The notes: generated from the sequence alone by a model not told the origin. Shown: positions 1-5,493, numbered from the stretch's first letter. The stretch: 5,670 nucleotides of DNA from Defluviitaleaceae bacterium (GCA_009783395.1 WRHA01000272.1:1-5670), one strand, 5' to 3'. A program made the numbers and translations.

Positions 1-624
1 AAATATGTAAAACAATCCGGCGGCGGCGGCCAATACGGTATCGTTGATATGAAATTCGAGCCGTCGGGCGACGAAACCAAGCCATATGTATTTGAAGAAA
101 CCGTTGTCGGCGGAAACGTGCCTAAGCAGTATTTCCCCGCCGTTGAAAAGGGCTTAAATGAAAGCGTTAAGGCCGGCCCCGTTGCGGCATATCCTGTCGT
201 CGGCGTTAAGGCGACGCTTTACGATGGTAAATATCACGCCGTTGATTCATCCGAACTTGCATTTAAAATGGCTGCGCAGGCCGCATTCAAAGACGGCTTT
301 ATGCAGGCCAAGCCTGCCATCCTTGAGCCGATTATGCGCGTTGCCGTAACCGTTCCCGAAAGCTATGTCGGCGCGATTATGGGCGACATGAACAAACGCC
401 GCGGCCGTTTGCAAGGGCAAGAATCCGTCGGCAAAAAAACAGAAATTATCGCAGAAGTGCCGCATAGCGAAATGCTCAAATACGCCATCGACCTCCGCTC
501 GATGACCCAAGGGCGCGGCAGTTTTTCCATGACCTTCGAACGCTACGACGAAGCCCCGGCCGATGTACAACAAAAGGTTGTTGCGGCGCGGAAGTTGGAG
601 CTTGAGGCGTTACGGGCGGAGTAG
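1..624 (+). CDS. fusA: Elongation factor G, C-terminal part (5' end outside window)
   Basis: EF-G is the cytoplasmic GTPase that drives tRNA-mRNA translocation on the ribosome and, with RRF, ribosome recycling. The visible 207 residues cover domains IV and V; the GTPase domain and domains II-III lie upstream of the window. The reading frame is open from base 1, beginning with KYVKQSGGGGQYG, the typical start of domain IV. The sequence then runs through VPKQYFPAVEKG, the domain IV tip loop YHAVDSSE (its histidine codon, at 235-237, is the conserved tip residue that reaches the decoding centre), EPIMRV, MGDMNKRRGR and the domain V signature DLRSMTQGRGSF. All are canonical, so the protein looks functional. 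The C-terminal tail (about 25 residues after ERYDEAP) is lysine- and glutamate-rich. Many Bacillota carry a second EF-G paralogue (FusA2 type), and the phrasing of this C-terminus fits that group, but the missing N-terminus prevents a firm choice. The ATG at 49 is internal, not the start. The next gene begins 22 bp after the stop. Confidence 0.95.
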   Translation, partial: KYVKQSGGGGQYGIVDMKFEPSGDETKPYVFEETVVGGNVPKQYFPAVEKGLNESVKAGPVAAYPVVGVKATLYDGKYHAVDSSELAFKMAAQAAFKDGFMQAKPAILEPIMRVAVTVPESYVGAIMGDMNKRRGRLQGQESVGKKTEIIAEVPHSEMLKYAIDLRSMTQGRGSFSMTFERYDEAPADVQQKVVAARKLELEALRAE

Positions 625-633
625 TGGAATGAG

Positions 634-644
634 AGAGGGTGATC
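634..644 (+). promoter_or_regulatory. Extended Shine-Dalgarno that sets the start of the 53-residue protein
   Basis: AGAGGGTGATC matches 9 of 11 positions of AGGAGGTGATC, the complement of the 16S rRNA 3' end, including an unbroken GGTGATC. Its AGAGGG core ends 7 bases before the ATG at 647. This favours 647 over the in-frame ATG at 629, which has only a GGAG (617-620) within the end of the EF-G gene. Confidence 0.7.
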
Positions 645-646
645 AA

Positions 647-808
647 ATGGCACTTGTACACGGCATGACCGACAAACAATTTGAGGCCTATCTTTTAGCA
701 ACCCTCGGCAGACTTGACATAGCTATCCACGAAATCAACGAAAAAGGTACTTCTTCCGAGCTTATCAAACTTCGCGACGAAATCAGCAATCAATTAAAGA
801 AGCCGTAA
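647..808 (+). CDS. Small 53-residue protein of unknown function, downstream of EF-G
   Basis: I do not recognise a named family. The protein (MALVHGMTDKQFEAYLLATL at its start) is predicted soluble and mostly helical. It has no signal peptide or membrane segment, cysteines or obvious metal or nucleotide motifs. Residues 8-32 (TDKQFEAYLLATLGRLDIAIHEINE) read as an amphipathic helix, and a second, lysine-rich helix closes the protein (SELIKLRDEISNQLKKP). The start at 647 is chosen for the extended ribosome binding site at 634-644; starting at 629 would add six residues (MREGDQ). The gene sits 22 bp after the EF-G stop with no promoter or terminator between them, and a strong terminator follows 27 bp after its stop, so it is probably the last gene of the EF-G transcript. 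A small helical protein could act by binding a partner, but nothing in the sequence says which. Confidence 0.7.
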   Translation: MALVHGMTDKQFEAYLLATLGRLDIAIHEINEKGTSSELIKLRDEISNQLKKP

Positions 809-818
809 GCGCGACACG

Positions 819-840
819 CACAAGAAAAACACAAGAAAAA
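819..840 (+). repeat. Perfect 11-bp tandem duplication next to the terminator
   Basis: CACAAGAAAAA occurs twice in direct succession (819-829 and 830-840). The second copy supplies the A-run that forms the left flank of the terminator hairpin at 836-869. It is probably a simple slippage duplication with no separate role. Confidence 0.6.
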
Positions 841-869
841 ACCACGAAAATAATTTTCGTGGTTTTTTT
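836..869. terminator. Bidirectional intrinsic terminator between convergent genes
   Basis: A 9-bp perfect stem, CCACGAAAA (842-850) with TTTTCGTGG (854-862), has a 3-base loop (TAA). Six A bases precede it and seven T bases follow it, so each strand reads a stem followed by a T-run. On the + strand it closes the EF-G and small-protein transcript. On the - strand it lies 16 bp beyond the stop of the CAP gene. Only about half of the stem is G/C, but the T-runs are clean on both sides. Confidence 0.88.
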
Positions 870-884
870 GTGTGTTGCGGGAGT

Positions 885-2870
885 TTACGGCTTTTCATAT
901 ACAATTACAACCATACTTTGCGAACCTATCCACTCGATATGCGTACCCAGGTTTTCGGCGACAAAGCGCAGCGGCAAAAGGGTTCGGTTGTTAACGAGGC
1001 TTGGGGCTATATCCATTAGATCGGATGTATTATTTACTAAAATATCTGTACTCCCAAGCCAAAGTGAAACATTGTTGCCGAACGCCGCCAAATCCACCCT
1101 GCTTTCCGCGCCGTACCAGCCGACTGTTCCGCCCATTGCTTCAACCGTTGCGCGAATGGGAATCATGGTGCGCCCGGTTTGAATAATCGGGGAAGTGCCG
1201 ACGCCGGGGTCTATTTCTTCCCAGGTATTATTCACGTTCATTAAGGGATTATCAATTATCATCATAATGAACCCGCGCTCTGCTTCTTCATTGCCCCACG
1301 GCAGGCGCGTGGGTGTTTGAACGCGAACCCTTTCGCTCGGTTCGCCAAGCACTTCGGGTGTAAGAGCTACCGTTGCCGCGTCGAATCGCGCTTCTTCCAA
1401 TACTTCGCGAACGTAATAATAGTACACCGTATTCGCCCTTACGTTGGGGTCGAAGGTAATAATGTTTGTGCTTGAAAAGGCAGTATTGAGGGTAATGGGG
1501 AAATCGCTGATAGAAATTCCGTCCGCGGTAGCAGATGTAGCGCGGAAGATTCGATAACCAAAGCGGTTATTTTGAACCGGCGCAAAGTCTAATAATATAC
1601 CGCTGTCTGTGACTGTTGGATCGCCTCTAAACAGCGGCAGTGGGCGGTTGATCGATGGAGGATCCAACACCGGATCGGGCTGCGGCGGTTCCGGAGTCGG
1701 GGTTGGTGCCGGTGTTGGTGTTGGACTGTCCTCTTGTGCCGGCAAAATTGTGATAATGATTTCCGAACTTCTTATATAATCAACCGCAAAGCTGTCAGGC
1801 ACATCTACATAAAATTCAACGGCGTATACTCCCGCCCGTGCCGCCGCCTCGTAATCATGCACATAGTACAAAGCCAACTGGCCCGTTCCGTTTTGGATTG
1901 TAAAAAACGGGTCGGTGGTGACAGAGCCAAAAAACATACCACGCGGCCATGAGCGGGCACTATGTTGTTCCACCGGGAACGGCCCGGTTCTGTACGCTAC
2001 GGCACGCCACGCGCCCCAATAATGAACGCCGTCAGGTAAGTTTGTTGTTATCGGAAAAGTTACCCGTCCACTTTGCCCGTAAGTAAATGTACCTTGTTGA
2101 TTGCCTATGGTTATAAACGGTTCGTCCTGTGCGGGAATCCACTGCGCATAATATGTTACAGGAGGATCCCAACCGGGAGCAAATATAATGTGGCTCCCTG
2201 CGTCATCAACATCAAAATGTATCGAATCATTGCCAAGCAACCACCCGACGAATGTGTAGCCCTGCCTTGTTGGCCTTGTTGATGACAGATAGAAAGATAT
2301 TGAGCCATCTTCCGCGACCGTGGCGTAATGGCTTGATGGTGCGCCTGTTCCGCCGTTCGCGCTATACTGTATGGTGAATCTTTGAGGTATGCCAACGATA
2401 GGTATTTCTCCATACGTTCGCGTGCCGCCGCCGAATTTCTGTGTTGCATACTGCGCATGAACTCCCACGCCAATATGAGTGAGCGACGGGTTCAAAATAT
2501 TTGCTCTGTGGTCGGCAGAATTCATCCAACCCTGCATTATGGCTTCGGGCGTTGTTCCTCCCGAAAATATGTTTTCCGCCCATATGCTGTAACTCATGCC
2601 TCTGGCAGCGACCCTTTGCTGTGGGGTAGAGCCGTTTGAGCCTATGTGGCTGAAAAAGCCATTTGTGGCCATATCTTCGCTGTGCGAGCGGGCGGTAAGC
2701 CACAACGCGTCACACGAAATCAACGGATCCAGCCCATGTGCTTCTCTTTCGGCATTGGTCAACTGCATTATCCTAAATTCAAGCGGCATAGTATCTTGCG
2801 CATATGCCACGCTTGCGCCCAATAACAGCGCGAAAACAACGACCAACAAGCTAAGTAATTTTCTCTTCAT
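885..2870 (-). CDS. Secreted multidomain CAP protein (CAP, InlB-type repeat, P/T hinge, copper amine oxidase N-like)
   Basis: A 661-residue exported protein. Residues 1-24 form a signal peptide (MKRK, a hydrophobic core, AYA before the likely cut site). Residues 31-137 are a bacterial CAP/SCP (YkwD-like) domain, with the signatures HSEDM (H63), FSH (H75), AENI (E99) and HRANILNP (H121), so the usual cavity histidines and glutamate are present. Residues 165-244 resemble an InlB B-type (Listeria-Bacteroides) repeat (YSANGGTG, then GYTFVGW, then YYAQW). Residues 250-378 are beta-rich, Ig-like and unassigned. Residues 382-400 are a proline/threonine hinge. Residues 403-518 look fibronectin-III-like. 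Residues 535-658 match the copper amine oxidase N-terminal-like domain (TMIPIRATVEAMGGTVGW and TLLPLRFVAENLGTHIEW). There is no LPXTG motif or C-terminal membrane helix, so it is either released or held by non-covalent wall binding. The start at 2870 is set by GGAGGT (2878-2883), 7 bases upstream; a longer in-frame start at 2912 would spoil the signal peptide. Bacterial CAP proteins are mostly of unknown biochemical function, so the substrate is not predictable. Confidence 0.92.
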   Translation of the reverse strand: MKRKLLSLLVVVFALLLGASVAYAQDTMPLEFRIMQLTNAEREAHGLDPLISCDALWLTARSHSEDMATNGFFSHIGSNGSTPQQRVAARGMSYSIWAENIFSGGTTPEAIMQGWMNSADHRANILNPSLTHIGVGVHAQYATQKFGGGTRTYGEIPIVGIPQRFTIQYSANGGTGAPSSHYATVAEDGSISFYLSSTRPTRQGYTFVGWLLGNDSIHFDVDDAGSHIIFAPGWDPPVTYYAQWIPAQDEPFITIGNQQGTFTYGQSGRVTFPITTNLPDGVHYWGAWRAVAYRTGPFPVEQHSARSWPRGMFFGSVTTDPFFTIQNGTGQLALYYVHDYEAAARAGVYAVEFYVDVPDSFAVDYIRSSEIIITILPAQEDSPTPTPAPTPTPEPPQPDPVLDPPSINRPLPLFRGDPTVTDSGILLDFAPVQNNRFGYRIFRATSATADGISISDFPITLNTAFSSTNIITFDPNVRANTVYYYYVREVLEEARFDAATVALTPEVLGEPSERVRVQTPTRLPWGNEEAERGFIMMIIDNPLMNVNNTWEEIDPGVGTSPIIQTGRTMIPIRATVEAMGGTVGWYGAESRVDLAAFGNNVSLWLGSTDILVNNTSDLMDIAPSLVNNRTLLPLRFVAENLGTHIEWIGSQSMVVIVYEKP

Positions 2871-2897
2871 CCTGACAACCTCCATTTTTTTTTCACA

Positions 2898-2926
2898 ATA
2901 ATAAACAAACACTTACCATTCGTCAA
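2898..2926 (-). promoter_or_regulatory. SigA-type promoter of the CAP gene
   Basis: Read on the minus strand: -35 TTGACG (2926-2921), an exact 17-bp spacer, and -10 TATTAT (2903-2898). Each box matches 5 of 6 consensus bases. Transcription would begin near 2891, giving a leader of about 20 bases that holds the GGAGGT ribosome binding site (2883-2878). The -35 box is within 75 bp of the divergent XRE gene start. Confidence 0.8.
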
Positions 2927-2970
2927 TAGCACATTTACTGCAGGGCAATTTCAGTGCGCATACTATCCAC

Positions 2971-2996
2971 ATATCATCTATTTTAGGGAGTGATAT
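2971..2996. promoter_or_regulatory. 6-bp inverted repeat flanking the XRE ribosome binding site
   Basis: ATATCA (2971-2976) and TGATAT (2991-2996) are perfect inverted repeats with 14 bases between them; AGGGAG (2985-2990), the ribosome binding site of the XRE gene, lies in the gap. As DNA this could be an operator for the XRE protein. As RNA it would put the ribosome binding site in a loop. The arms are short and AT-rich, so chance is a real possibility. I could not find a convincing + strand promoter between 2871 and 2997. Confidence 0.3.
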
Positions 2997-2997
2997 A

Positions 2998-3339
2998 ATG
3001 GATAAGCGGTACACATTGGATTATGCTGTTTTAGCCGAACGGATCAAGCTTGCGCGGTTGGGCAAGGGATATTCGCAATCGAAATTGGCGGAATTGGTCG
3101 GCGTTTCGACAAATACTATCGGAAAGCTTGAAATAAACTATACGACCGTTTCGTTGAAAACTATTTTAAATATAGCAAACGTCTTGGAGGTGGATGTAAA
3201 TTACTTGGTGTGCGATTCGCCTTCCACTCGCAAACAGGCAAACGACCTTTTTATCGAGAGCCTTTTGCAGGATTTTACCGACAAGGATAAGGAATTCATA
3301 ATACAGATTATTTCCGCGGTTAGAGCGTATAAGAAATAA
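2998..3339 (+). CDS. XRE-family (Cro/C1-type HTH) transcriptional regulator
   Basis: A 113-residue cytoplasmic DNA-binding protein. Residues 11-71 are a standard HTH_3 domain: helix 1 LAERIKLARLGKG, helix 2 SQSKLAELVG, recognition helix STNTIGKLE, and the closing segment TILNIANVLEVDVNYL. Residues 82-111 form a charged helical tail (LFIESLLQDFTDKDKEFIIQ) that probably dimerises the protein. No metal site or enzymatic sensor domain is present, so the signal is unknown. The start at 2998 has AGGGAG at 2985-2990 with a 7-base spacer. It is divergent from the secreted CAP gene, with the two starts 127 bp apart, an arrangement that often but not always means the regulator controls its neighbour. 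It may also control itself. The size and layout match stand-alone chromosomal XRE regulators such as SinR-like or phage-derived repressors; no phage genes lie beside it here. Confidence 0.93.
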   Translation: MDKRYTLDYAVLAERIKLARLGKGYSQSKLAELVGVSTNTIGKLEINYTTVSLKTILNIANVLEVDVNYLVCDSPSTRKQANDLFIESLLQDFTDKDKEFIIQIISAVRAYKK

Positions 3340-3372
3340 CGCGCCCTTTGGATTTAAATGGCGCGCTGTTTA
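3340..3372 (+). terminator. Hairpin right after the XRE gene, probable weak terminator
   Basis: CGCGCC (3340-3345) pairs with GGCGCG (3360-3365). After one mismatch, TTT (3347-3349) pairs with AAA (3356-3358), leaving a 6-base loop. The stem starts on the base after the XRE stop codon. The following tract is CTGTTTAAC, with only three T in a row, so termination may be inefficient or Rho-assisted. Confidence 0.45.
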
Positions 3373-3403
3373 ACTGTGATAAAAATATGGTATTCGTCAG
3401 GTT

Positions 3404-3464
3404 TAGGTGTTTCCGTATCCTGCGAGGTATTGCTACAGGAAGACACGCCCTAGGCGGATTTTTT
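3404..3464 (+). other. Orphan structured stretch with a T6 tail (possible terminator or small RNA 3' end)
   Basis: Several overlapping pairings are possible. TCCTG (3418-3422) can pair with CAGGA (3436-3440). TTCC (3411-3414) and TGT (3408-3410) can pair with GGAA (3438-3441) and ACA (3443-3445), and TAGG (3404-3407) can pair with CCTA (3449-3452), with small bulges between. A separate short stem, CGCC (3446-3449) and GGCG (3453-3456) around CTA, is followed by GA and six T (3459-3464). No open reading frame on either strand explains it. It could be a second terminator for the XRE transcript, the end of a small RNA, or chance. Confidence 0.3.
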
Positions 3465-3526
3465 CACTTCGTGTTTTTCCGGCCTGCAATGCTTTTACAT
3501 AAATTTTTTGCATAGCTCACGACCTC

Positions 3527-3555
3527 TTGACGGACAATATTATACATCATATAAT
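3527..3555 (+). promoter_or_regulatory. Strong SigA-type promoter of the padR-DUF1700-DUF4097 operon
   Basis: -35 TTGACG (3527-3532), an exact 17-bp spacer, and a perfect -10 TATAAT (3550-3555). Transcription is expected to begin near 3562, giving a leader of roughly 25 bases. The near-consensus strength suggests that the operon is held off by a repressor rather than needing an activator. Confidence 0.88.
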
Positions 3556-3557
3556 AT
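3537..3557. promoter_or_regulatory. Perfect 21-bp dyad over the -10 box: probable PadR operator
   Basis: ATATTATA (3537-3544), CATCA, TATAATAT (3550-3557): two perfect 8-bp arms around a 5-base centre. The right arm contains the entire -10 box, so a protein bound here would exclude RNA polymerase. PadR-family dimers are known to bind short AT-rich inverted repeats in their own promoters, and a PadR gene starts 30 bp downstream. Binding itself is inferred. Half of the symmetry comes from the TATAAT box, which somewhat raises the chance of coincidence. Confidence 0.6.
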
Positions 3558-3588
3558 CGCACATCACAAAAAACAGGAGGTGTGCGAT
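3556..3588 (+). promoter_or_regulatory. 8-bp inverted repeat enclosing the padR ribosome binding site and reaching into its start codon
   Basis: ATCGCACA (3556-3563) and TGTGCGAT (3581-3588) are perfect inverted repeats with 17 bases between them. The gap ends with the ribosome binding site AGGAGG (3575-3580), and the right arm includes the first two bases of the ATG at 3587. In a longer transcript this stem would hide the start codon. From the promoter at 3527-3555, however, transcription would begin near 3562, inside the left arm, so a DNA operator role or relevance only to read-through transcripts is more likely. Confidence 0.4.
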
Positions 3589-3937
3589 GGCGATTCAGGC
3601 GACGGGAATTTTGCTGGACGGGTGTGTTTTGTCCCTTTTGGCGGAGGAAGACGCATATGGCTACAGCTTGACGCAAAAGATTAAAAACATCCTCGATGTG
3701 TCGGAGTCTACGCTTTACCCCGTTATGCGGCGATTGCAAACGGACGAATGCTTGACGGTTTACGATATGCCGCACAACGGGCGCAATCGGCGATACTACA
3801 AAATTACGGAACGCGGGCTTGCGCGGCGCGACGAGTGTGCGGCGGAGTGGATTGATTTTAAGGGGAGAATTGACACGATTTTGACATTCAAGGAAGACGA
3901 GGCTTGCAATATCGACGGAGGTGGGAACGATGAATAA
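3587..3937 (+). CDS. PadR-family transcriptional repressor
   Basis: A 116-residue cytoplasmic winged-helix protein of the short PadR class (subfamily 2 size). The N-terminus ILLDGCVLSLLAEEDAYGYSL (residues 8-28) is the family hallmark. The recognition helix is STLYPVMRRL (41-50), and GRNRRYYKITERG (65-77) forms the beta wing. The C-terminal helix (about 78-103) provides the dimer contact and is short, as in this class. Such proteins are repressors released by small hydrophobic compounds, antibiotics or envelope stress; the inducer here is unknown. The start at 3587 has AGGAGG at 3575-3580 with 6 bases of spacing, and lies downstream of the mapped -10 box. The stop overlaps the next start by 8 bp. 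Two dyads around the promoter and start suggest autoregulation of the whole operon. PadR upstream of DUF1700 and DUF4097 genes is a recurring Bacillota arrangement, which supports a role in membrane or envelope homeostasis. Confidence 0.95.
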   Translation: MAIQATGILLDGCVLSLLAEEDAYGYSLTQKIKNILDVSESTLYPVMRRLQTDECLTVYDMPHNGRNRRYYKITERGLARRDECAAEWIDFKGRIDTILTFKEDEACNIDGGGNDE

Positions 3938-4550
3938 GGCAGAATATTTGCAAAAATTGGAGCAGAAATTGCGCGTGCTTCCCGAAGATGAAAGGCGCGA
4001 CGCGCTTAATTATCACGACGAATATATTTCCGACGCGGGGGACGAAAACACCGCGATTTCGCAGCTCGGAACGCCCGGCGAGGTTGCCGCTATAATTTTG
4101 GCGCAGTCTGTTTCGGGCGAGAAAAACCCGCAAAGCGCGCAAAACCCGGACGGCCCGAAAGAATCCGCTTTTTCCGGCATGAAAACGGCGATGATTGTAA
4201 TCCTCTCGCTGTTTGCTTTGCCGCTTGCATTTCCGGTTGTTATCACCGTTGCTTCTATCGGATTCGCGCTTGTGATTACCCTTGCCACTCTTGTTTTTAC
4301 TTTTGCGGTAACAGGCGCGGCACTTCTTTTTGCCGGCGCGGCAGGCATTTTGTTTTTTCCGTTTCTGCTGTTTCAAAATTTCGGCCATGCGATGTTTCTG
4401 CTCGGGAACGGCTTAATCTCGGTTGGGCTTGGAATTTTGCTGATAAAGCTCACTGTTGTTGTAATGCGGCGCGGATTTCCTGCAATTTCGCGATTTGTAA
4501 GCAAAAAAATATTGAGGAGGGTAGACCATGAAAAAAATCGGTTGGATTAA
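3930..4550 (+). CDS. DUF1700/HAAS-domain multi-pass membrane protein
   Basis: 206 residues. The cytoplasmic N-terminal part, residues 1-62, is the helical HAAS-type domain seen next to PadR genes: MNKAEYLQKLEQKLRVLPED, then RRDALNYHDEYISDAG, then AISQLGTPGEVAAII. A polar linker (63-83, rich in proline, glycine and asparagine) leads to a hydrophobic region with about four membrane segments (roughly 86-108, 110-128, 129-148 and 155-178), followed by a positively charged tail (MRRGFPAISRFVSKKILRR) that should stay in the cytoplasm. The start at 3930 has GGAGGTG at 3917-3923 and a 6-base spacer; a GTG at 3921 lies within that site and is rejected. It overlaps padR by 8 bp and the next gene by 23 bp, so the three genes are translationally linked. 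In such operons the HAAS domain is thought to take part in signalling with the PadR protein; no biochemical activity is visible from the sequence. Confidence 0.9.
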   Translation: MNKAEYLQKLEQKLRVLPEDERRDALNYHDEYISDAGDENTAISQLGTPGEVAAIILAQSVSGEKNPQSAQNPDGPKESAFSGMKTAMIVILSLFALPLAFPVVITVASIGFALVITLATLVFTFAVTGAALLFAGAAGILFFPFLLFQNFGHAMFLLGNGLISVGLGILLIKLTVVVMRRGFPAISRFVSKKILRRVDHEKNRLD

Positions 4551-5451
4551 AATAGCAATTCTTTTGATTGTCGCGGGGGCGGGATTTTGCATAATCGGCG
4601 TACTCGCAGGCTTTCGTGGCGGCGCGATTTACTTCGAAAACTGGCGACCCGCCGTTTACGCTCCGTCGCTTGGCACAACAATTCTCGCGCTCGAACACGC
4701 ACCCGAAACCGTTGTTATCAACACGCGCTCCGTTTCCGTTGTAATCGAGCCGATTCCCGCGGGCGAAATCGGAGATATTACCTTGCTCAACGTTGAGCCT
4801 GTCGAAATCTCTATAAATGACGGACGGATTCAAATCGACACGACTTCCGTTGAGCGGTGGGGAATGTTCACACTCTTCAGTTTTGACCCGAACCCGAGAG
4901 GCACGCGACGTGAAGTGCGCCTCAGGCTGTCCGAAGACGCGGATTTATCGAACGTGCTGGTCACCAGCACCTCCGGACGCGTGCAAATCAGAGGCTTAAA
5001 CGCCGCCGAAATCCGGGCGAGTTCCATAAGCGGCAGTGTCACCATAAACAATTCTCATGCGGAAAGCCTGACCGCAATTTCGGCATCCGGCTCGGTGCGC
5101 GGCGAAAATATCTCATGGCAAACCCTTCGCGCCGAGTCCACAAGCGGCCGGGTGCGAATCGACGGCGAAATTATCCCCTCCGCACACCGCGAAACCTATC
5201 TGCGCTCAGCCTCCGGCAGTGTTCAGCTTACCCTAAGCAACAGTTTTGGCGATTTCGGCTACAATCTCAGGTCTCGCTCCGGTTCGGTGCGTGTAAACGG
5301 AGAAAACCGCGGACGCGGCGCGGCAGCATGGGTCGATGGCGACGACCACGTCGTGAATAACGACCACGTCGTGAATAACGACCACATTGTGAACATGAAC
5401 TCAACAAGCGGGAGCGTGCGTTTAGAATTTGTGCGTGAGATGGGTCGCTAA
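4528..5451 (+). CDS. Membrane-anchored DUF4097 (putative adhesin / LiaF-like) beta-solenoid protein
   Basis: 307 residues. Residues 1-6 (MKKIGW) and a hydrophobic helix (7-28) form an uncleaved signal anchor, placing the rest outside the cytoplasmic membrane. Residues about 50-135 are beta-strand-rich. From 147 on, an S-x-S-G motif recurs at 147, 166, 185, 204, 227, 249 and 292, each followed by a beta strand of the V-x-(I/L/V) type. The first four are exactly 19 residues apart, as expected of a right-handed beta-solenoid with one turn per repeat. This is the typical DUF4097 fold; the family includes YvlB-like and LiaF-related proteins linked to envelope stress, and the historical name putative adhesin is not proof of adhesion. 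A charged insertion (258-290) with a DHVVNN tandem repeat splits the last two turns. The start at 4528 has GAGGAGG at 4514-4520 with a 7-base spacer. It is the last gene of the operon, with a terminator 43 bp after the stop. Confidence 0.9.
   Translation: MKKIGWIKIAILLIVAGAGFCIIGVLAGFRGGAIYFENWRPAVYAPSLGTTILALEHAPETVVINTRSVSVVIEPIPAGEIGDITLLNVEPVEISINDGRIQIDTTSVERWGMFTLFSFDPNPRGTRREVRLRLSEDADLSNVLVTSTSGRVQIRGLNAAEIRASSISGSVTINNSHAESLTAISASGSVRGENISWQTLRAESTSGRVRIDGEIIPSAHRETYLRSASGSVQLTLSNSFGDFGYNLRSRSGSVRVNGENRGRGAAAWVDGDDHVVNNDHVVNNDHIVNMNSTSGSVRLEFVREMGR
5344..5397 (+). repeat. 18-bp tandem repeat inside the DUF4097 gene (DHVVNN x2.8)
   Basis: GACCACGTCGTGAATAAC occurs twice exactly (5344-5361 and 5362-5379) and a third, diverged copy follows (5380-5397, GACCACATTGTGAACATG). 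The unit is a multiple of three, so changes in copy number keep the frame. It encodes DHVVNN, DHVVNN, DHIVNM at residues 273-290, in a loop between two solenoid turns. Confidence 0.9.
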
Positions 5452-5493
5452 ATCCGCGGTTAAACCACCACACCGCCATATCTGCACTCAACC

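Noticed and set aside
629..646. Alternative ATG at 629 for the 53-residue protein
   Set aside because: In frame and possible (GGAG at 617-620), but the near-perfect extended Shine-Dalgarno at 634-644 fits 647 better.
885..2912. Several open frames on the + strand across this stretch (for example 1734-1952, 2073-2282, 2596-2901) and alternate minus frames
   Set aside because: They lie opposite or out of frame with the CAP gene, whose protein shows recognisable domains throughout; none has a good ribosome binding site or a recognisable product.
2868..2912. Longer start of the CAP protein at 2912 (14 extra residues)
   Set aside because: It would begin upstream of the predicted transcription start near 2891 and put charged residues before the signal peptide; GGAGGT at 2878-2883 points to 2870.
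2938..2977. Possible + strand promoter for the XRE gene (TACTAT at 2961 or TATCAT at 2972)
   Set aside because: No acceptable -35 box lies 16-18 bp upstream of either; TTTCAG at 2949 matches only 2 of 6 bases.
3888..4388. Minus-strand open frame opposite DUF1700
   Set aside because: Its lysine/arginine/asparagine-rich translation is the mirror of hydrophobic codons in the membrane protein; no ribosome binding site or family match.
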